Assembly: GCA_022457155.1 (NCBI GenBank)
Contig: JAJGOT010000058.1
Span: 186,001 to 250,000 of the forward strand
Direction: 5' to 3'
DNA: 64,000 nucleotides
DNA from: Cladopsammia gracilis
Lineage: Eukaryota > Cnidaria > Anthozoa > Scleractinia > Dendrophylliidae
Positions 10,057 through 20,518 of the stretch are shown in pieces. Under the pieces are notes generated by a model. The model had not been told where the DNA came from, made no database searches, and worked only from the letters and a program-made list of their open reading frames with translations. Each line of letters starts with the position of its first letter. The stretch's first letter is position 1. Both the position numbers and the translations under genes were made by a program.

Positions 10057-10959
10057 ATTGTTTCATTATAATCTTTCACACATAAAAAGGTTTTAAAATC
10101 GTTCAAGTTGGGCCGCTGTCTGATCTCAAAGGGGATCTTGTTCCACAGAACAGATCCCCTGTGATGTATGCTACTTTGGCGTATTCAGTATTCGGTCTGG
10201 AAATGTAACAATTAGACTCAGAATTTCTAAGTTTATGTGTGTGTGTGTGTATTTGAAATATTGGTAAAAATCCGCCTCAAATACAATGGGGAAAGATTAT
10301 TATGAATTTTATACATAATTACAGCCAACTGTTTTAGTCTTTGGTTTTCTAACCGTTCCCAGCCAAGCTCATCCAACAAATCACTCGAGCGAATCTCATA
10401 ATTAGAAAGGGTGACAATTCTGGCAGCCCTATTTTGCAGCTTTTGGAGTTTGTCTGATAGACCCTTACCAATATTGTCCCACACAGGACTACAATAATTG
10501 AAAAAGGGCATTACAAGTGCATTGTATATATTTATTCTAGTTTCAAATGGTATGATAGTACTAATACGCTTTAAGACTGCAAGACCAGCAGTTATTTTCT
10601 TTGAAACATCATTAATATATGGGCGTCAGGTAAGAGATTCGTCAATGTGAACTCCAAGGGTTTTATGTTTAAATACCCTTTCCTGCGGTTTATTGTTTAC
10701 TTGTACGGTAAAGTCACTATGTAACTGTGATAATTTACATGGACTCCCGATAAGCATGTATTTTGTTTTCTTGACATTCAGAGTCAATTTGTTAGCCGTC
10801 AGCCATGATTGAATTAAATTCATATCATGATTCATTTTATATTCAAGGTCATATGGGTCCTTCCAATGAGGTAAGGGTAGTATCATCTGCATACATCCAC
10901 GATATTATTGGCCTGCTTACATGAGCAGCTTAGACCTACGATAGCCTGCATGACAGGCG

Positions 10960-11778
10960 CTTTAAGGTGATTCCTCAGAAATAAAAGTTGTCGAACGATT
11001 TTTTTTAAATTTTCCCTAACAGCTCCCTTCCATAAGTTGTTTCGAAAAATTCAATAAAAAAGATAGGTCACCATGCTCGGTAAAGAGATATGATGGACCA
11101 ATGCTGCCCCATTTATGCCTCTAGCAATACCGATCACGCACGTCATTATTTGATCGGTTCATGTTTCTTTTCCCGGTAACCCGTGAAAGCAAAGTTTACA
11201 ATTCTTCAAAAAAACTTGATAGGTTAAAGTCTCCACCATATGGGAACACTTTAAAATAAAATTTATGAAAAAGTCACACAACTTCAAATGACACGGACTC
11301 AAAACGTTCCTCGCGTCCATGTTTTCAAGGTCAACAATTTGCTCCCACGAGTAACTGATTTGAGAACGTTTTTAGCGATATCTTTTTTTTCCTGTCGAGG
11401 AATTTTTTTTAACTTTGTTAACTTAAAAAGCATTAATTTAACATCAAAATGATGCAATAAAAAATATAGGTCACCATGCTCGTTAGAGAGAAAAAGACAG
11501 TCGTATTTTCTAACGAGCTTGCGGGCCTTTGATAAAAAACATTCCATCCTCCGAAATGTGCGCGCGCTCATTTTGCTCAACCGCGCACGCTCATTGCTTA
11601 TAAATTATGGTAATTCTCCTTCTGAAAAAATACTCGTAAGAAAATTAAATTTCCAGCTGCGTATTTTAAAAACCGTTTACTAAAGAGTGTTGTTATCAAC
11701 TGGCTGCCATGAAAGGACTATTACGTGTGTTATGCGCAGTACAGGATGCGCAGTGCAATACTGAGGAATCACCTTAAG
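10960..11778. mobile_element. Non-autonomous TIR element, 0.8 kb
   Basis: The terminal inverted repeats are TTAAGGTGATTCCTCAG at the left and CTGAGGAATCACCTTAA at the right, flanked by GCT on both sides (possible 3-bp duplication). The interior repeats a short segment (AGGTCACCATGCTCG at about 11067 and 11468). It encodes nothing recognisable; the 93-codon minus frame at 11299-11580 has no known motif. Confidence 0.7.
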
Positions 11779-11875
11779 CTTGCCGCACACTTGAGGAAAG
11801 TGCTGAGCAAAATTCCTCGCGAAGTAGTTAGCTCAGCTGTTTGGTATGTACTTGGTGTATCCCTTATTATTTTGC

Positions 11876-11945
11876 AGAATAGGGAATCGAACCCGGGCCG
11901 TATGATCTACTCCATGCACACTATCCACTGTACCACCGAGGACTA
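11876..11945 (-). repeat. tRNA-like sequence (SINE head or tRNA pseudogene)
   Basis: The minus strand has an A-box-like GGTACAGTGGATAG and a perfect B box (GGTTCGATTCC), spaced as in a tRNA. The 5' end (TCCTCGG) resembles Asp/Glu tRNAs. The acceptor ends do not pair and the anticodon loop is too long, so it is not a functional tRNA. Confidence 0.5.
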
Positions 11946-12779
11946 GCTGCCGGAAATTGTGATTTTATAAGATAATATGCTGCTAGCCCGACTATATATA
12001 AGAACTAACCCTTTCGATACACTGGAAATACTGGAATCAGTGTTTAACCCTAAATACTAAAATCAGTGCTTCAACCCTATTTACTGTAATCCGACCCTAA
12101 ATTACACTGCAATATATCTAAATGCATTACAATAAGGGATACATGAAGTACCATACATTATGATCAGGGATACACCAAGTACCTAGGAGCTGTTTCTTCA
12201 AGTGTGCGCTGGAGTTTTTGTGAGTTTTTCGCCTTGCGAGGTTGTGAGGCAATTATCAGTCGTGTTTGATATTTTTTGCCTCGTGAGACAAATTCCTCAT
12301 CGTGTGCGGGCGCTGCGAGAATCTGGCTGAGCCAAATTAATCGATTAGCCAATAAATTGCATGGCGAGCTCACATGATTTCAAGCTCGACATTCAAGATG
12401 GCGGACGACGAGATAAATTATATATAATGTGATATAATGTAATATAATATACATGCCGCGGCAATGGCCCCGAAAATTAAAGTTGAGACATTCTTGTTCC
12501 CAGTCGCCTTAACTTGTAGTTAGTGCCCTGTCTTCCTAAATTATAATAAATGGGAACTGGTATTGGTCAATCTCTCCAGTCAAATCAAAATTCCATCTCT
12601 CCCACATCGCTAAAATTTTGCAATGCATCCTCCCCCGAGCTTCGCGAGGTTCTGCGAGACACGTATTTCTAGTATATATAGTTAGGCTTAGCCTAACAGC
12701 GTCGCCGTCTGAAGACCCCCTGAACAAGCTTAACTAAGATGAAACTTAACTTAGGGGCTGGTCGTTTGTTACCTGTGAA
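11946..12779. other. No gene seen; part shared with copy 2 of block C
   Basis: AT-rich sequence. About 12405-12540 (ATAAATTATATATAATGT through CCCTGTCTT) is repeated at 29480-29600, directly after the truncated LINE of copy 2. Copy 2 therefore lost everything between the LINE and this point. I see no coding potential. Confidence 0.6.
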
Positions 12780-12916
12780 GGGGGGGGGGGGGGGGGGCGG
12801 CCATTTTAGAAAAGCATAGAAGATTTTCAAACTGACCCCCCACTTTATCCAAATTCTTTGAAAATGACCCCCCATAAATTTGACATATTGTGAAAGTGAC
12901 CCCCCCCCCCCCCCCC
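12780..12916. repeat. 18-G and 17-C tracts around a GACCCCCC repeat
   Basis: Eighteen G at 12780-12797 and seventeen C at 12900-12916 flank three diverged units of about 40 bp, each ending in TGACCCCCC. The two tracts are complementary, so either strand could fold into one long G:C stem. Confidence 0.8.
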
Positions 12917-13605
12917 AATTTTAGCTAGAAATTGAGCCGAAGTTCACCACATGCTTTAATACTTACCGTAGTGTTAAAAGATCGGTGTTTATTATTCACG
13001 GCTGTTACATTACTCAAATTCACTGCAGCCTACCACTGAACCATTGCACGAACGATCGTTTTGTACGATCGGAAGTACTACTGATTGTTGATTGTGTAAT
13101 AAAGAGTGGCATGCCTACGCGACTCCCATGCACGTGTTTTAGCCTTTAAGAAGGTCAGCTCGTACGAGTATATCTTTTAGAGAACGTCCCCTTATCAAGG
13201 AGCTTACGAATCGACGACTTTCGCACGACGACGCCGTTGATTGCGTGACATGCCTACTGCGCATGCTTTTGTGGGCAGTTGCCGGCGTCGAGCCAAAGTC
13301 GACGACGTTGTTTTGAGGAAATTGACGGCGTCGCCAAAACAGCAGAACGTGAGCTGAGTTTTCGAAGTTTTCTCTCGTTAATTCAGGGGATTCTGCAAGA
13401 TAATTCAAGAATCACATCAGGGAGATGTTCTTGACATAAATGCTTCTGACTTTTTGTCCGTTTTCATTCAAGCAACGCCCCAAAATATCAAGTAGAAATA
13501 TGGCAAGTGAAACAAATGAAACGCCAAGTGACACGAAAAGGTAAGGATGAGATTGCTGAATGAAAACTCGTTTACCTACCTTTTTTATGCTTCAACGGCG
13601 TGGCT

Positions 13606-13735
13606 TCGCTTCCTTTTACTATTCTTCGTGAAATCCCTACCCTTTCATATACCTGTAGCCTCAAAAAGGTACCCCTTTCGGGCGGAGCATCCCAGTATAG
13701 CCCATTATAGGGAGTACCCCCCCCCCCCCCGGTCG
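13606..13735 (-). repeat. Dispersed repeat with poly-C end
   Basis: TACCCTTTCATATACC, GTACCCCTTTCGGGCGGAGC and CTATAATGGG-type sequence ending in 14 C (13717-13730). The same 125-bp unit is inverted at 20401-20520, and related pieces occur at about 14700-14745 and 46860-46935. The family is unknown. Confidence 0.7.
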
Positions 13736-14844
13736 AGACGAAGGGAAAATGAGCCGCTACACAAATTAACCCATGGGGCATTGCAAGTCGTGACGCACAC
13801 CGCCTGGGTCAATTTCATCACTAGCTTGTCGAATCGAAAAGGCTTTGTTGATTGTAAGAGTCAAACGCCTTCATACAACTAACGTAACAATAAAGAATTT
13901 AAGTCGACTCTGCAATATTAAGTTAATTTGTTTTATTTCACTTTATTAATTATTTATTAATTATTAATCCTAGTTTGCTTGGTACAGCCCTTTAGTTACC
14001 CTTCCTATTATTTTTATATACTAAGCAAACATCTGACATGGATTGTCTTATATTTACTTTTTTAAGTTTAAGTTATCCGTGTAGATCAGTTCCTTGGTTC
14101 GGTCATATCCTGCATTGAATCTTGTTGTCGTGAAGTTATTGGTCGCTACGAAAAAAAAGTATGCGGATAATTAGCCAGCTTAGTGTGGTAGGCAAAAATT
14201 TGATTTCTTTTTTGGTGTAATTTTTAATAATAGTAGCCCCAAGAGGTTTAAACATAAGTTAAGTGAAAAACCAAGTTAGAAAGCGAAAATAGTTACTTGA
14301 AAGCAAACCTTATGTAAAGAGCAATTGGATTGCCAAGGAAAGGGGGGGGAGGGGGGAGGGGGGAGGACGGGTTACTCAGTGTGTTTTATTCGGGAGGCTC
14401 CCGCCGGAAGTTCAACCCCTTACTCTTTCACATTCCGATCATCTATTGTAATGATACCCTTTTCACATACATGAAAAATATTTATTTCTTATACCTCAAC
14501 GATAAGTCAAATATACGGGGTCACATAAAAGCTGTGAATGTAATGTAAAGCTGTGAATGTGCGTAATGTTTCAGAATAATTTCGTGTTATTTCTGTCACC
14601 TTTTTCCTATCCTTTTCAATTGCTACCCTTTCAGTTCGCACTCCATTTTTTCGACCTTTCAAATACTAAAATTTCAAATGTCTCCACTGTTCCGTATACT
14701 ACGGGAGCGAAAAAGGCATCCTTTCGGGCGGAGCCTCTCTCGTTCATATTGGCAAGTATCACTAAGTCACGTGCTTAAAGCACTAGGATTACGCGCGAGC
14801 GTTTCGACGTGTCAAGTGGCTGAAAATAAAACATCGTATTTACC

Positions 14845-14975
14845 TCAGTAAGTCGGGGGGCAAAGGTTGCACGACTTAGGACAGTTTTCTGCCATGTAGT
14901 CTGGGTGGGTTTTGCAGTAGTTCGACTTAGCAGCTTTAGAAGCGCTAGCACAATGCCGAAGTTCATCTTTGCAGT
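14845..14975 (-). CDS. ShK-domain exon (C-terminal) of vWA-ShK gene A
   Basis: The minus strand has an acceptor CTCTATTTTACAG|AC and a phase-1 exon with six cysteines in ShK order: C, six residues, C (CKDELRHC), then eleven residues to CKTHPDYMAENC, then CPKSCNLC. It stops at TGA (14847-14845), with a GTAAAT donor-like site one base later, so the protein probably ends here just after the domain. ShK (ShKT) domains are small disulfide modules found in cnidarian toxins but also in many secreted enzymes and matrix proteins. Linked to two vWA domains, the latter is the likelier setting. The B paralogue (47055-47185) keeps all six Cys. The longest open minus frame here is a different frame and is not the coding one. 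Confidence 0.72.
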
Positions 14976-15112
14976 CTGTAAAATAGAGCAAAGAAAAATA
15001 CTGTGATTACACATTAGGCTTTAACAGATCACCGACAATCTAAGAATGTCTTGTCATTATTGCTTTTGTATGAGGCACCCATAACCTCTATATAACCTCT
15101 ATATAACCTCTT

Positions 15113-15948
15113 ATTAAGGTCGCGGGGGACAGTTTCCGCTCATCAGTATGCATTTATGAAAAGAGTATGCACGAAGTGCGACGACTGATACCGAAAATGC
15201 GCGAAATATTGACGAACAGGCTCTGTGATGTTTCTGCATCAATAATTGCACGTGCAAAGCGCTGTCTGGTAAAATACACTATTTTTTAACGCATTGTTCT
15301 TTCCGCATGAAGTGTTGACAATAGCCCGTGGATTAAATTTAGCAAAATTACCATACATTTATATTTTTTGCATTCGTGTTTGCTCGGGAAGCCTTCGGAA
15401 GCGTAAAAACAAACAATTTTGTGTCCAAGAATTCAGCGCGAATAGAGAATTTCATGAGTTGACACTGCAAGGAGGTAAACTAGGTGTATTGTAGATTGTC
15501 ATATCTGACTCAAAATTTTTAAATAGGCTTTCAAAGGGAAGATATGAGGCTTCAAATTCTAACATGGACAATTTTACTCCTTTAAAACCTAATAACTTTT
15601 AATTAAAGATGAAATCAAAAATTCGGAGTCAGATATGACACAATAGACGTTTTGACGGATCAGTGAGTGGGGAAATCAACTTGCTTTGTGTTCTTCTCGA
15701 GAAGCAAACTTGGACACAAAACCACGTTTTAAGAAAAGATAACTTTAGTGGCTTACAGCATTGTCGCAAAGCGCGATCCCTTCAATAAAAACAATCCTTA
15801 TGCACTTCCATTATTCGCCAATATCTCTGTTAAATTTTAGCGAAATCGGCTTTCAAACCTTTACGATATAACGTTTTTCAAAGTGATACCCCTGCCAAAA
15901 TTTTGCCTTATGAATTTATTCATTGCCAGGTATCCCCCGCGACCTTAA
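15113..15948. mobile_element. TIR element present in A, absent in B
   Basis: Ends are TTAAGGTCGCGGGGGAC (left) and TATCCCCCGCGACCTTAA (right). Block B reads across the same point without it (near 47300-47385). It also contains an internal inverted pair (TCATATCTGACTC at about 15500 and GAGTCAGATATGA at about 15626). No coding sequence was recognised. Confidence 0.8.
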
Positions 15949-16322
15949 GCCATAAACATAACGGACTCGAGGTCTTCGATAACCTGGCAAACTTAAGCTA
16001 TTCAAGTCAAAAGAGGACGCGAAACGCTAGACTTCATTTAACAAACTTTCGTCACTGCCACAGGGGAAGATACGCTCATTATGAAGTGGAAAGAACGGTA
16101 AATAAACGAATGACTTGAAAGTTTACTTCGTATTCTTGTCTGTGAAAATCAAAAGTTTCCGTGATGATCAAAGATTCAATGCGCTCGATGCCTTTTTTAC
16201 GTTCATTTCTCTGGGTTTTTAGGTCAAATTGAACCTGATGGTTCCAAGTAAAATGTTTTTATTATGGTAAAAAGCAAATAGATTTTAGTTGGACATTATT
16301 TGATACACTTAGCTATACATAC

Positions 16323-16358
16323 CCGTGCTAATTCCGGGAACCTTTCTTCGCAGTGGCT
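16323..16358 (-). CDS. Probable 36-nt linker exon, gene A
   Basis: The minus strand reads TTTTATTTCACAG|AG...ACGG|GTATGT, phase 1 at both ends, coding PLRRKVPGISTG. The B copy (48331-48366) keeps splice sites, length and phase and codes PLPRKAPGISTG. The match in phase to the neighbouring domain exons supports inclusion as a basic linker between the second vWA and ShK. It could also be chance conservation in a recent duplicate. Confidence 0.4.
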
Positions 16359-17381
16359 CTGTGAAATAAAAGTAGGCAAGGTTACATTGACGTAATAAAA
16401 AGAACGATGTTGCGTGAGGCAAAAAATGGGAAAAGTTTAAACTTTCTACATTGATTTGTTTGTTCATCTTTTCACAATTTGTCGAGAATTAGTAAAGAAA
16501 ACTATCTATCCAAAACAAAGTAGGGGTCACCGATCATCCAAGCGAGTTAAGTCTAAGCAAAATTGACACAACGGCTACCATCCCTTTGTGCTGATAAATT
16601 TCTTCCTTGGCGCACGTGATCTTACATTGCGTAGCATGGTGTTGCGACATGGATTGCGTGTGCAGTAAGGATGCGCATAAAGCCATGAACAATTAGCGCG
16701 AACGTTTTAAAACCCCCGAATTGGAAAGTCACTTTTGTTAGACATTTTGAATTTGATAATAGATACAACTTTCGTTTGCAGAGACGTTTTTATACGATAT
16801 TTTGGCCCCAGGAGCCTACCCTTCCCCATGTGCCCGAGTACCAGAACAACCAAGGAGCTTCTGTGTAAATGAGGTGATTTTGTAGCATATCGTTGTTTCT
16901 CAAAAAGTTGCGTCCCCTGTTACACTTGGGTAAAATGACGCCAAAGGCATAGAAAAATGGTTAGTGTGCAAGTAAAGCCGGCTAGGGGAAACTCACCTGA
17001 TCGGATATAAAAAAATACCTCATGAGTAATACATTCTTTTTAAATTTAAGGGTTTTGAATTGAGTGTGGAAAGAGATTTCGCGGTTGCTTTGGTTTTGCA
17101 TTGCTGTGCTTTGTGATTAGCCCGAAAATTCTCGCACTACTTTCGTATTCAATCAGAGGTAAGACCACCAAAACCAATTGTAACTTGTTCGCACGCGTTT
17201 TCCTGCGCAAGGCGCCAGTCCGGCGGCCCAAGTGTATTTGCTTTGAGTTTTGATTGGTTCATTGCATTGTCTGCTTCTGTTATGATTGGCCAGAGTAACT
17301 ACTTTGGTTTTGCCCTTTGAAAACCGTAACCGAAACACAAGGCTATTGTTACATCAGTCACAAACTAATACTGATACTCAC

Positions 17382-17939
17382 TGCAGGCGTCTTTGAGCAA
17401 CAGTTTCACCTTGTTTATCACAACATTCTTGTTGTTGTCCACCACAACATCCGTATTCCTTTCTGTCATCAACCTGAGTCTTCTTTCCCTTGTATAAACG
17501 GCATTACCCGCGGCGATCACCCGAACTCCTTTGTTTCGTAAGGGTCGAGAGGCTTCTATCAGGCCTTTCGGGATTTCCTGGCTCTCTGAATGCTGTATTC
17601 CATTAGTGAGAATTATGGCAATCTGAGGGCGGCTACTGGAGCTTTTCTTGAAGACCTCTCGGGAAGCTAGTTCCAGGGACCTGTCAATTCGTGTTTGTTT
17701 TCCAAGGAAGGGCAGACCTTTTACAGCTGTCTGAAATTCAGCTGCGGTAGCATACGTTCCAAACAGACCATCTACTTCAGCTAAAACACTAAAGTGCATC
17801 AGTGCAGCTCTGCTATTTTCTTTTGTTGCTCCAATGGTCATGTTCTTCGTTAAACCGATGACAATCTCCTTCTCGTTGATGAATGCATTTTCCTGACTTC
17901 CCGAGGCATCCATGATAAACGCCACATCCACTGGACATG
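17382..17939 (-). CDS. Second vWA-domain exon of gene A
   Basis: A 558-nt exon, phase 1 at both ends, with acceptor TTTATTTGTCAG|CA and donor TGCA|GTGAGTATC. It encodes 186 residues from CPVDVAFIMDASGS to LLLKDAC. The Cys at each edge is usual for extracellular vWA domains of the collagen VI/matrilin type. The metal-ion-dependent adhesion site has DASGS and the Thr in KQTRID. The third motif reads LTNGIQ, with Asn where Asp is usual, so metal binding may be altered. An upstream open stretch (SSVYITGCLLLSLLYL) looks like a membrane segment but lies before the acceptor and is probably intron. It is one domain of the minus-strand gene that also includes 18961-19509 and 14845-14975. Confidence 0.88.
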
Positions 17940-18017
17940 CTGACAAATAAAGAAGAGATAAAAGCAAGCATCCCGTTATGTACACAGAAGAGGATATATT
18001 TAGCACAATAAATCCAT

Positions 18018-18338
18018 CTATAATAACTAATAATAATAACTTTATTTCTATAGCGCTCTTATCCAATGCTCAAGGCGCTTTACAGTCATGTAAACAACAT
18101 TATTGAAAAAATATTTACAAATTTACAACCATATCCTATTATTTTTACAATGAATAAAAAAGGAAAAAATTAAAACTAAAGCAACTATTAAATCATCACT
18201 ATTACATCAAAAATTAGCTCTAAAACTAATGGAATATATACAAATCTATAAAAACAATGATCCGTTATTACTGAATTTAGTAAACAAGTACGTCTTAAGT
18301 GATCTTTTAAAACTCGAGATGGTGTTGGACTTTCGAAT
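18018..18338. mobile_element. Retroelement 3' end inserted in intron of gene A
   Basis: It begins with (TAA)n, then TTTATTTCTATAGCGCTC and CAAGGCGCTTTACA, the reversed 3' end common to invertebrate SINE/LINE tails (GCGCTATAGAAATAAAG...ATTATTATT). Block B reads CTGTAATCATTGAATGG without it. A short ATAAT/TAATA duplication flanks it. Confidence 0.7.
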
Positions 18339-18960
18339 TATAATCATTGAATGGTACGACGATCTTCCCCGTCATTTTTGTATGTACTAATGTGAGTATT
18401 AGTTTTCGAGTTAACCTTCCAAGGACTGTTACTTAGGCGATGGTTAAAATTGAGCAGCCTATACAAGATTACAAAGGGTGTCAGGCCAGGAAATGCTATA
18501 ATGTCCGTTACTATGGATGCAAAGAAAGCCTGTGAAAATAAGCTTCTATTCCACTGTCGATGAGTTCAAAAGAAGTGGTGCTGAAGCAAAGATCGGACAG
18601 CCCGATTCAACGGATGTTCGGCTGCAGCAAAGTGGAAGGTAAATTGACATTCCATCGTGTGAGTCTCATCAAACATTTTCAACTCAAATAAGATCAATGC
18701 ACGGCAGCCGGGGCTGTATAGTACCCTTAAAAAGATTCATATACTAAAATTTCAGTCTTATTTAGACCTTACTTTCAATAAATAGAGAAGTGGAAGCAAA
18801 TATATACAGTGGAGAAATTCAGTACAAAAATAGAATTAACAACGTTAACTGCAACTGAATCTGCTAAACTCGACCAAGGCTCATTGAGCGGAATCCGCAG
18901 CTTCTTGAAGAGTGTATTCTGAAACAAAAGCGTTTTTGACATCAAACTTCAAGTACTTAC

Positions 18961-19509
18961 CACAAGCTTTATTCATCAACTGGGTAATCTTTTGGTCCAG
19001 TTCGTCAAAATCGGCAGCTAGTATCACGTGATTCTCGTCCCCTGCAATAAGCTCCAGTTCCTTTTTATCCACCCCAGAGCCAACACCAACAGCAAACACC
19101 CGGACACTTTCATTGCGCAATTCTGAGGACAATGGGGCCAGTCTTGCATCTGAACCTGATTGCTCTCCATCAGTTAGTAAAATGAGAAGCTTAAGTCGTT
19201 CGTCCGAAACGCTTTTGAACACTTCTTTGGCTTTTTCCAAAGCATAATCGATGCGGGTACCACCGCTCGTTTTGGTAATCTTGTCAACAGCTCTCGTGAA
19301 CTCATCCCAGGTTGCAATGTCTTGAAATTTAATCTCTATTATAGCATTGTCAGCGAATTGTATCACAGCTGCTTGACTGTTACCTTGTTCTCCTGCCATC
19401 TTTTTAGCTGCCTTTTTGACGAATTCTTTTTCTTTCTCAAAACCTCTCATGCCCAGACTATTCGAAGCATCCATGATGAATGCCACATCAACATCACATG
19501 GCGGTGTTT
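18961..19509 (-). CDS. First vWA-domain exon of vWA-vWA-ShK gene A
   Basis: A 549-nt exon (183 residues), phase 1 at both ends: acceptor CTTTAATTTAG|AAACACC and donor GCTTGTG|GTAAGTAC. It runs from TPPCDVDVAFIMDASNS to MNKACG. The adhesion-site motifs are intact: DASNS, GGTRID and LLTDGEQ. Together with 17939-17382, the possible linker 16358-16323 and the ShK exon 14975-14845, this makes a secreted modular protein read right to left. Such proteins usually act in extracellular matrix or adhesion by binding collagen-like or other ligands. The signal-peptide exon was not found; an open stretch upstream (MQVFLNFEGVEN) precedes the acceptor and is not convincing as an exon. It has a closely similar paralogue in block B. 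Confidence 0.88.
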
Positions 19510-19798
19510 CTAAATTAAAGAAAAGATTCGAATGGAAGGTGACGATCAATTTTCCCTCTTTGTTTTCAACTCCTTCAAAATTTAGAAAAACTTGCAAAGC
19601 TACAAAGTTGGCGAGTTATTGGCTGCGGCCGCACTACAGTAGTTAACCCGGTTATTTGCAATTAATTAATTAAAATTAACTGGTGTAACAAAATTCCTGA
19701 TGTGGCCGCGTATTTCTGGCGTTCATCGAATTTTAACCGTGTTAGCGGTTCCCATGAAAATTAATTAAAGAACAATAGATTTTTTTAACCTGGTTAAG

Positions 19799-19917
19799 GC
19801 CTGGGGCAAACGTCGAACTTCACATGTGCCGAATCTAATGCAAATGAGCAAGAACAATAGATTTTGCTCATTTGTATATGATTCGGCACTTGTGAAGTTC
19901 GACGTTTGCCCTAGGCC
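19799..19917. mobile_element. Palindromic MITE
   Basis: A near-perfect inverted repeat of about 50-bp arms: GGCCTGGGGCAAACGTCG with CACATGTGCCGAATC, and its complement ending CGACGTTTGCCCTAGGCC, around the short loop AAGAACAATAGATTTT. A half copy opens the window (1-70). Confidence 0.85.
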
Positions 19918-20400
19918 TAAGTTTATTTAAACCACCTCGCTAGGTAGTTTAGTGCAGGTTAACTTTCCCGATCTGTCAATCATCTTCACTTACGCGGCAA
20001 TTTTTGGCTTCCTGTTGAATGACCTTGGTAGGGACGACTTTCAATTTCAAATATAGAAAGGGAAACTGTCGTGTGTTAATGTTCTCCACAAAACCTATAA
20101 TTTGATCATTTAACGATGTTGTTTTGCAGGAAATAACAATATGTAAAATGCAAGAGCAGAGGCATTGTTTTCGCTCATTAAGCGTATTGTTTTGTGCAGC
20201 TCTCGCTAGCAAATGATAACATGATTTCTCACGTTCAAAGTTCAACTTTTGAAGTGCGGCCGCTCAGAAAAATAAACTCGGTTATTTTATTACAAACACC
20301 TTTTCACTGAGTTATTTTAACCGGGTTACTAAAAAAAATAACCCGGTTAACTCACCAAGTGCGGCCGCAGCCATTGTCGTAAAAGAAGCTTTTATCACAC
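19918..20400. other. No gene seen
   Basis: AT-rich, with repeated CCGGTTA/TAACCCGG and GCGGCCGC pieces, also seen at 19620-19690, that suggest the ends of another inverted-repeat element. Nothing coding was recognised. Confidence 0.4.
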
Positions 20401-20518
20401 CCCGGGGGGGGGGGGGGGGGGGGTTACTCCCTATAATGGACTGTACGGGATGCTCCGCCCGAAAGGGGTACCCTTTTGAGGCTGTAGGTATATGAAAGGG
20501 TCGGGATTTCACGAGTGT
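20401..20518 (+). repeat. Inverted copy of the 13606-13735 repeat
   Basis: A run of 20 G (20404-20423), then GTTACTCCCTATAATGGACT, CTCCGCCCGAAAGGGGTACC and TATGAAAGGGTCGGGATTTC. It abuts the next element directly. Confidence 0.75.

Larger units (their letters stand above)
2172..10893 (-). mobile_element. 5'-truncated LINE (minus) split by two nested elements
   Basis: Fragments at 2172-2377, 3697-3771 and 10062-10893 are one element. Copy 2 of the block (28504-29478) contains the same sequence almost uninterrupted. Its 3' tail is the (ATC)n run at 2172. Minus-strand coding remains are a reverse-transcriptase stretch (10626-10892, with LTANKLTLNVKKTKYMLIGS) and the C-terminal part (10233-10511, with MPFFNYCSPVWDN and LQNRAARIV), separated by a frameshift. 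The 5' end is cut just after the RT catalytic region. Copy 3 of the block (about 58975) has no insertion and shows the uninterrupted target. The family resembles CR1/L2/Jockey-type LINEs; the exact clade is undecided. Confidence 0.75.
13812..19614. repeat. Duplicated block A (paired with 46042-52034)
   Basis: Same-orientation duplicate of 46042-52034, from ATTTCATCACTAGCTT to CTTGCAAAGCTACAAAGTTGG. It carries the vWA-vWA-ShK gene. A differs from B by insertions at 15113-15948 and 18018-18338. B differs from A by insertions near 47729-47860, 48641-49324 and 51189-51322. Confidence 0.9.

Noticed and set aside
11299..11580. 93-codon basic minus frame
   Set aside because: Lies wholly inside a non-autonomous TIR element, with no recognisable motif and no second copy with a kept frame.
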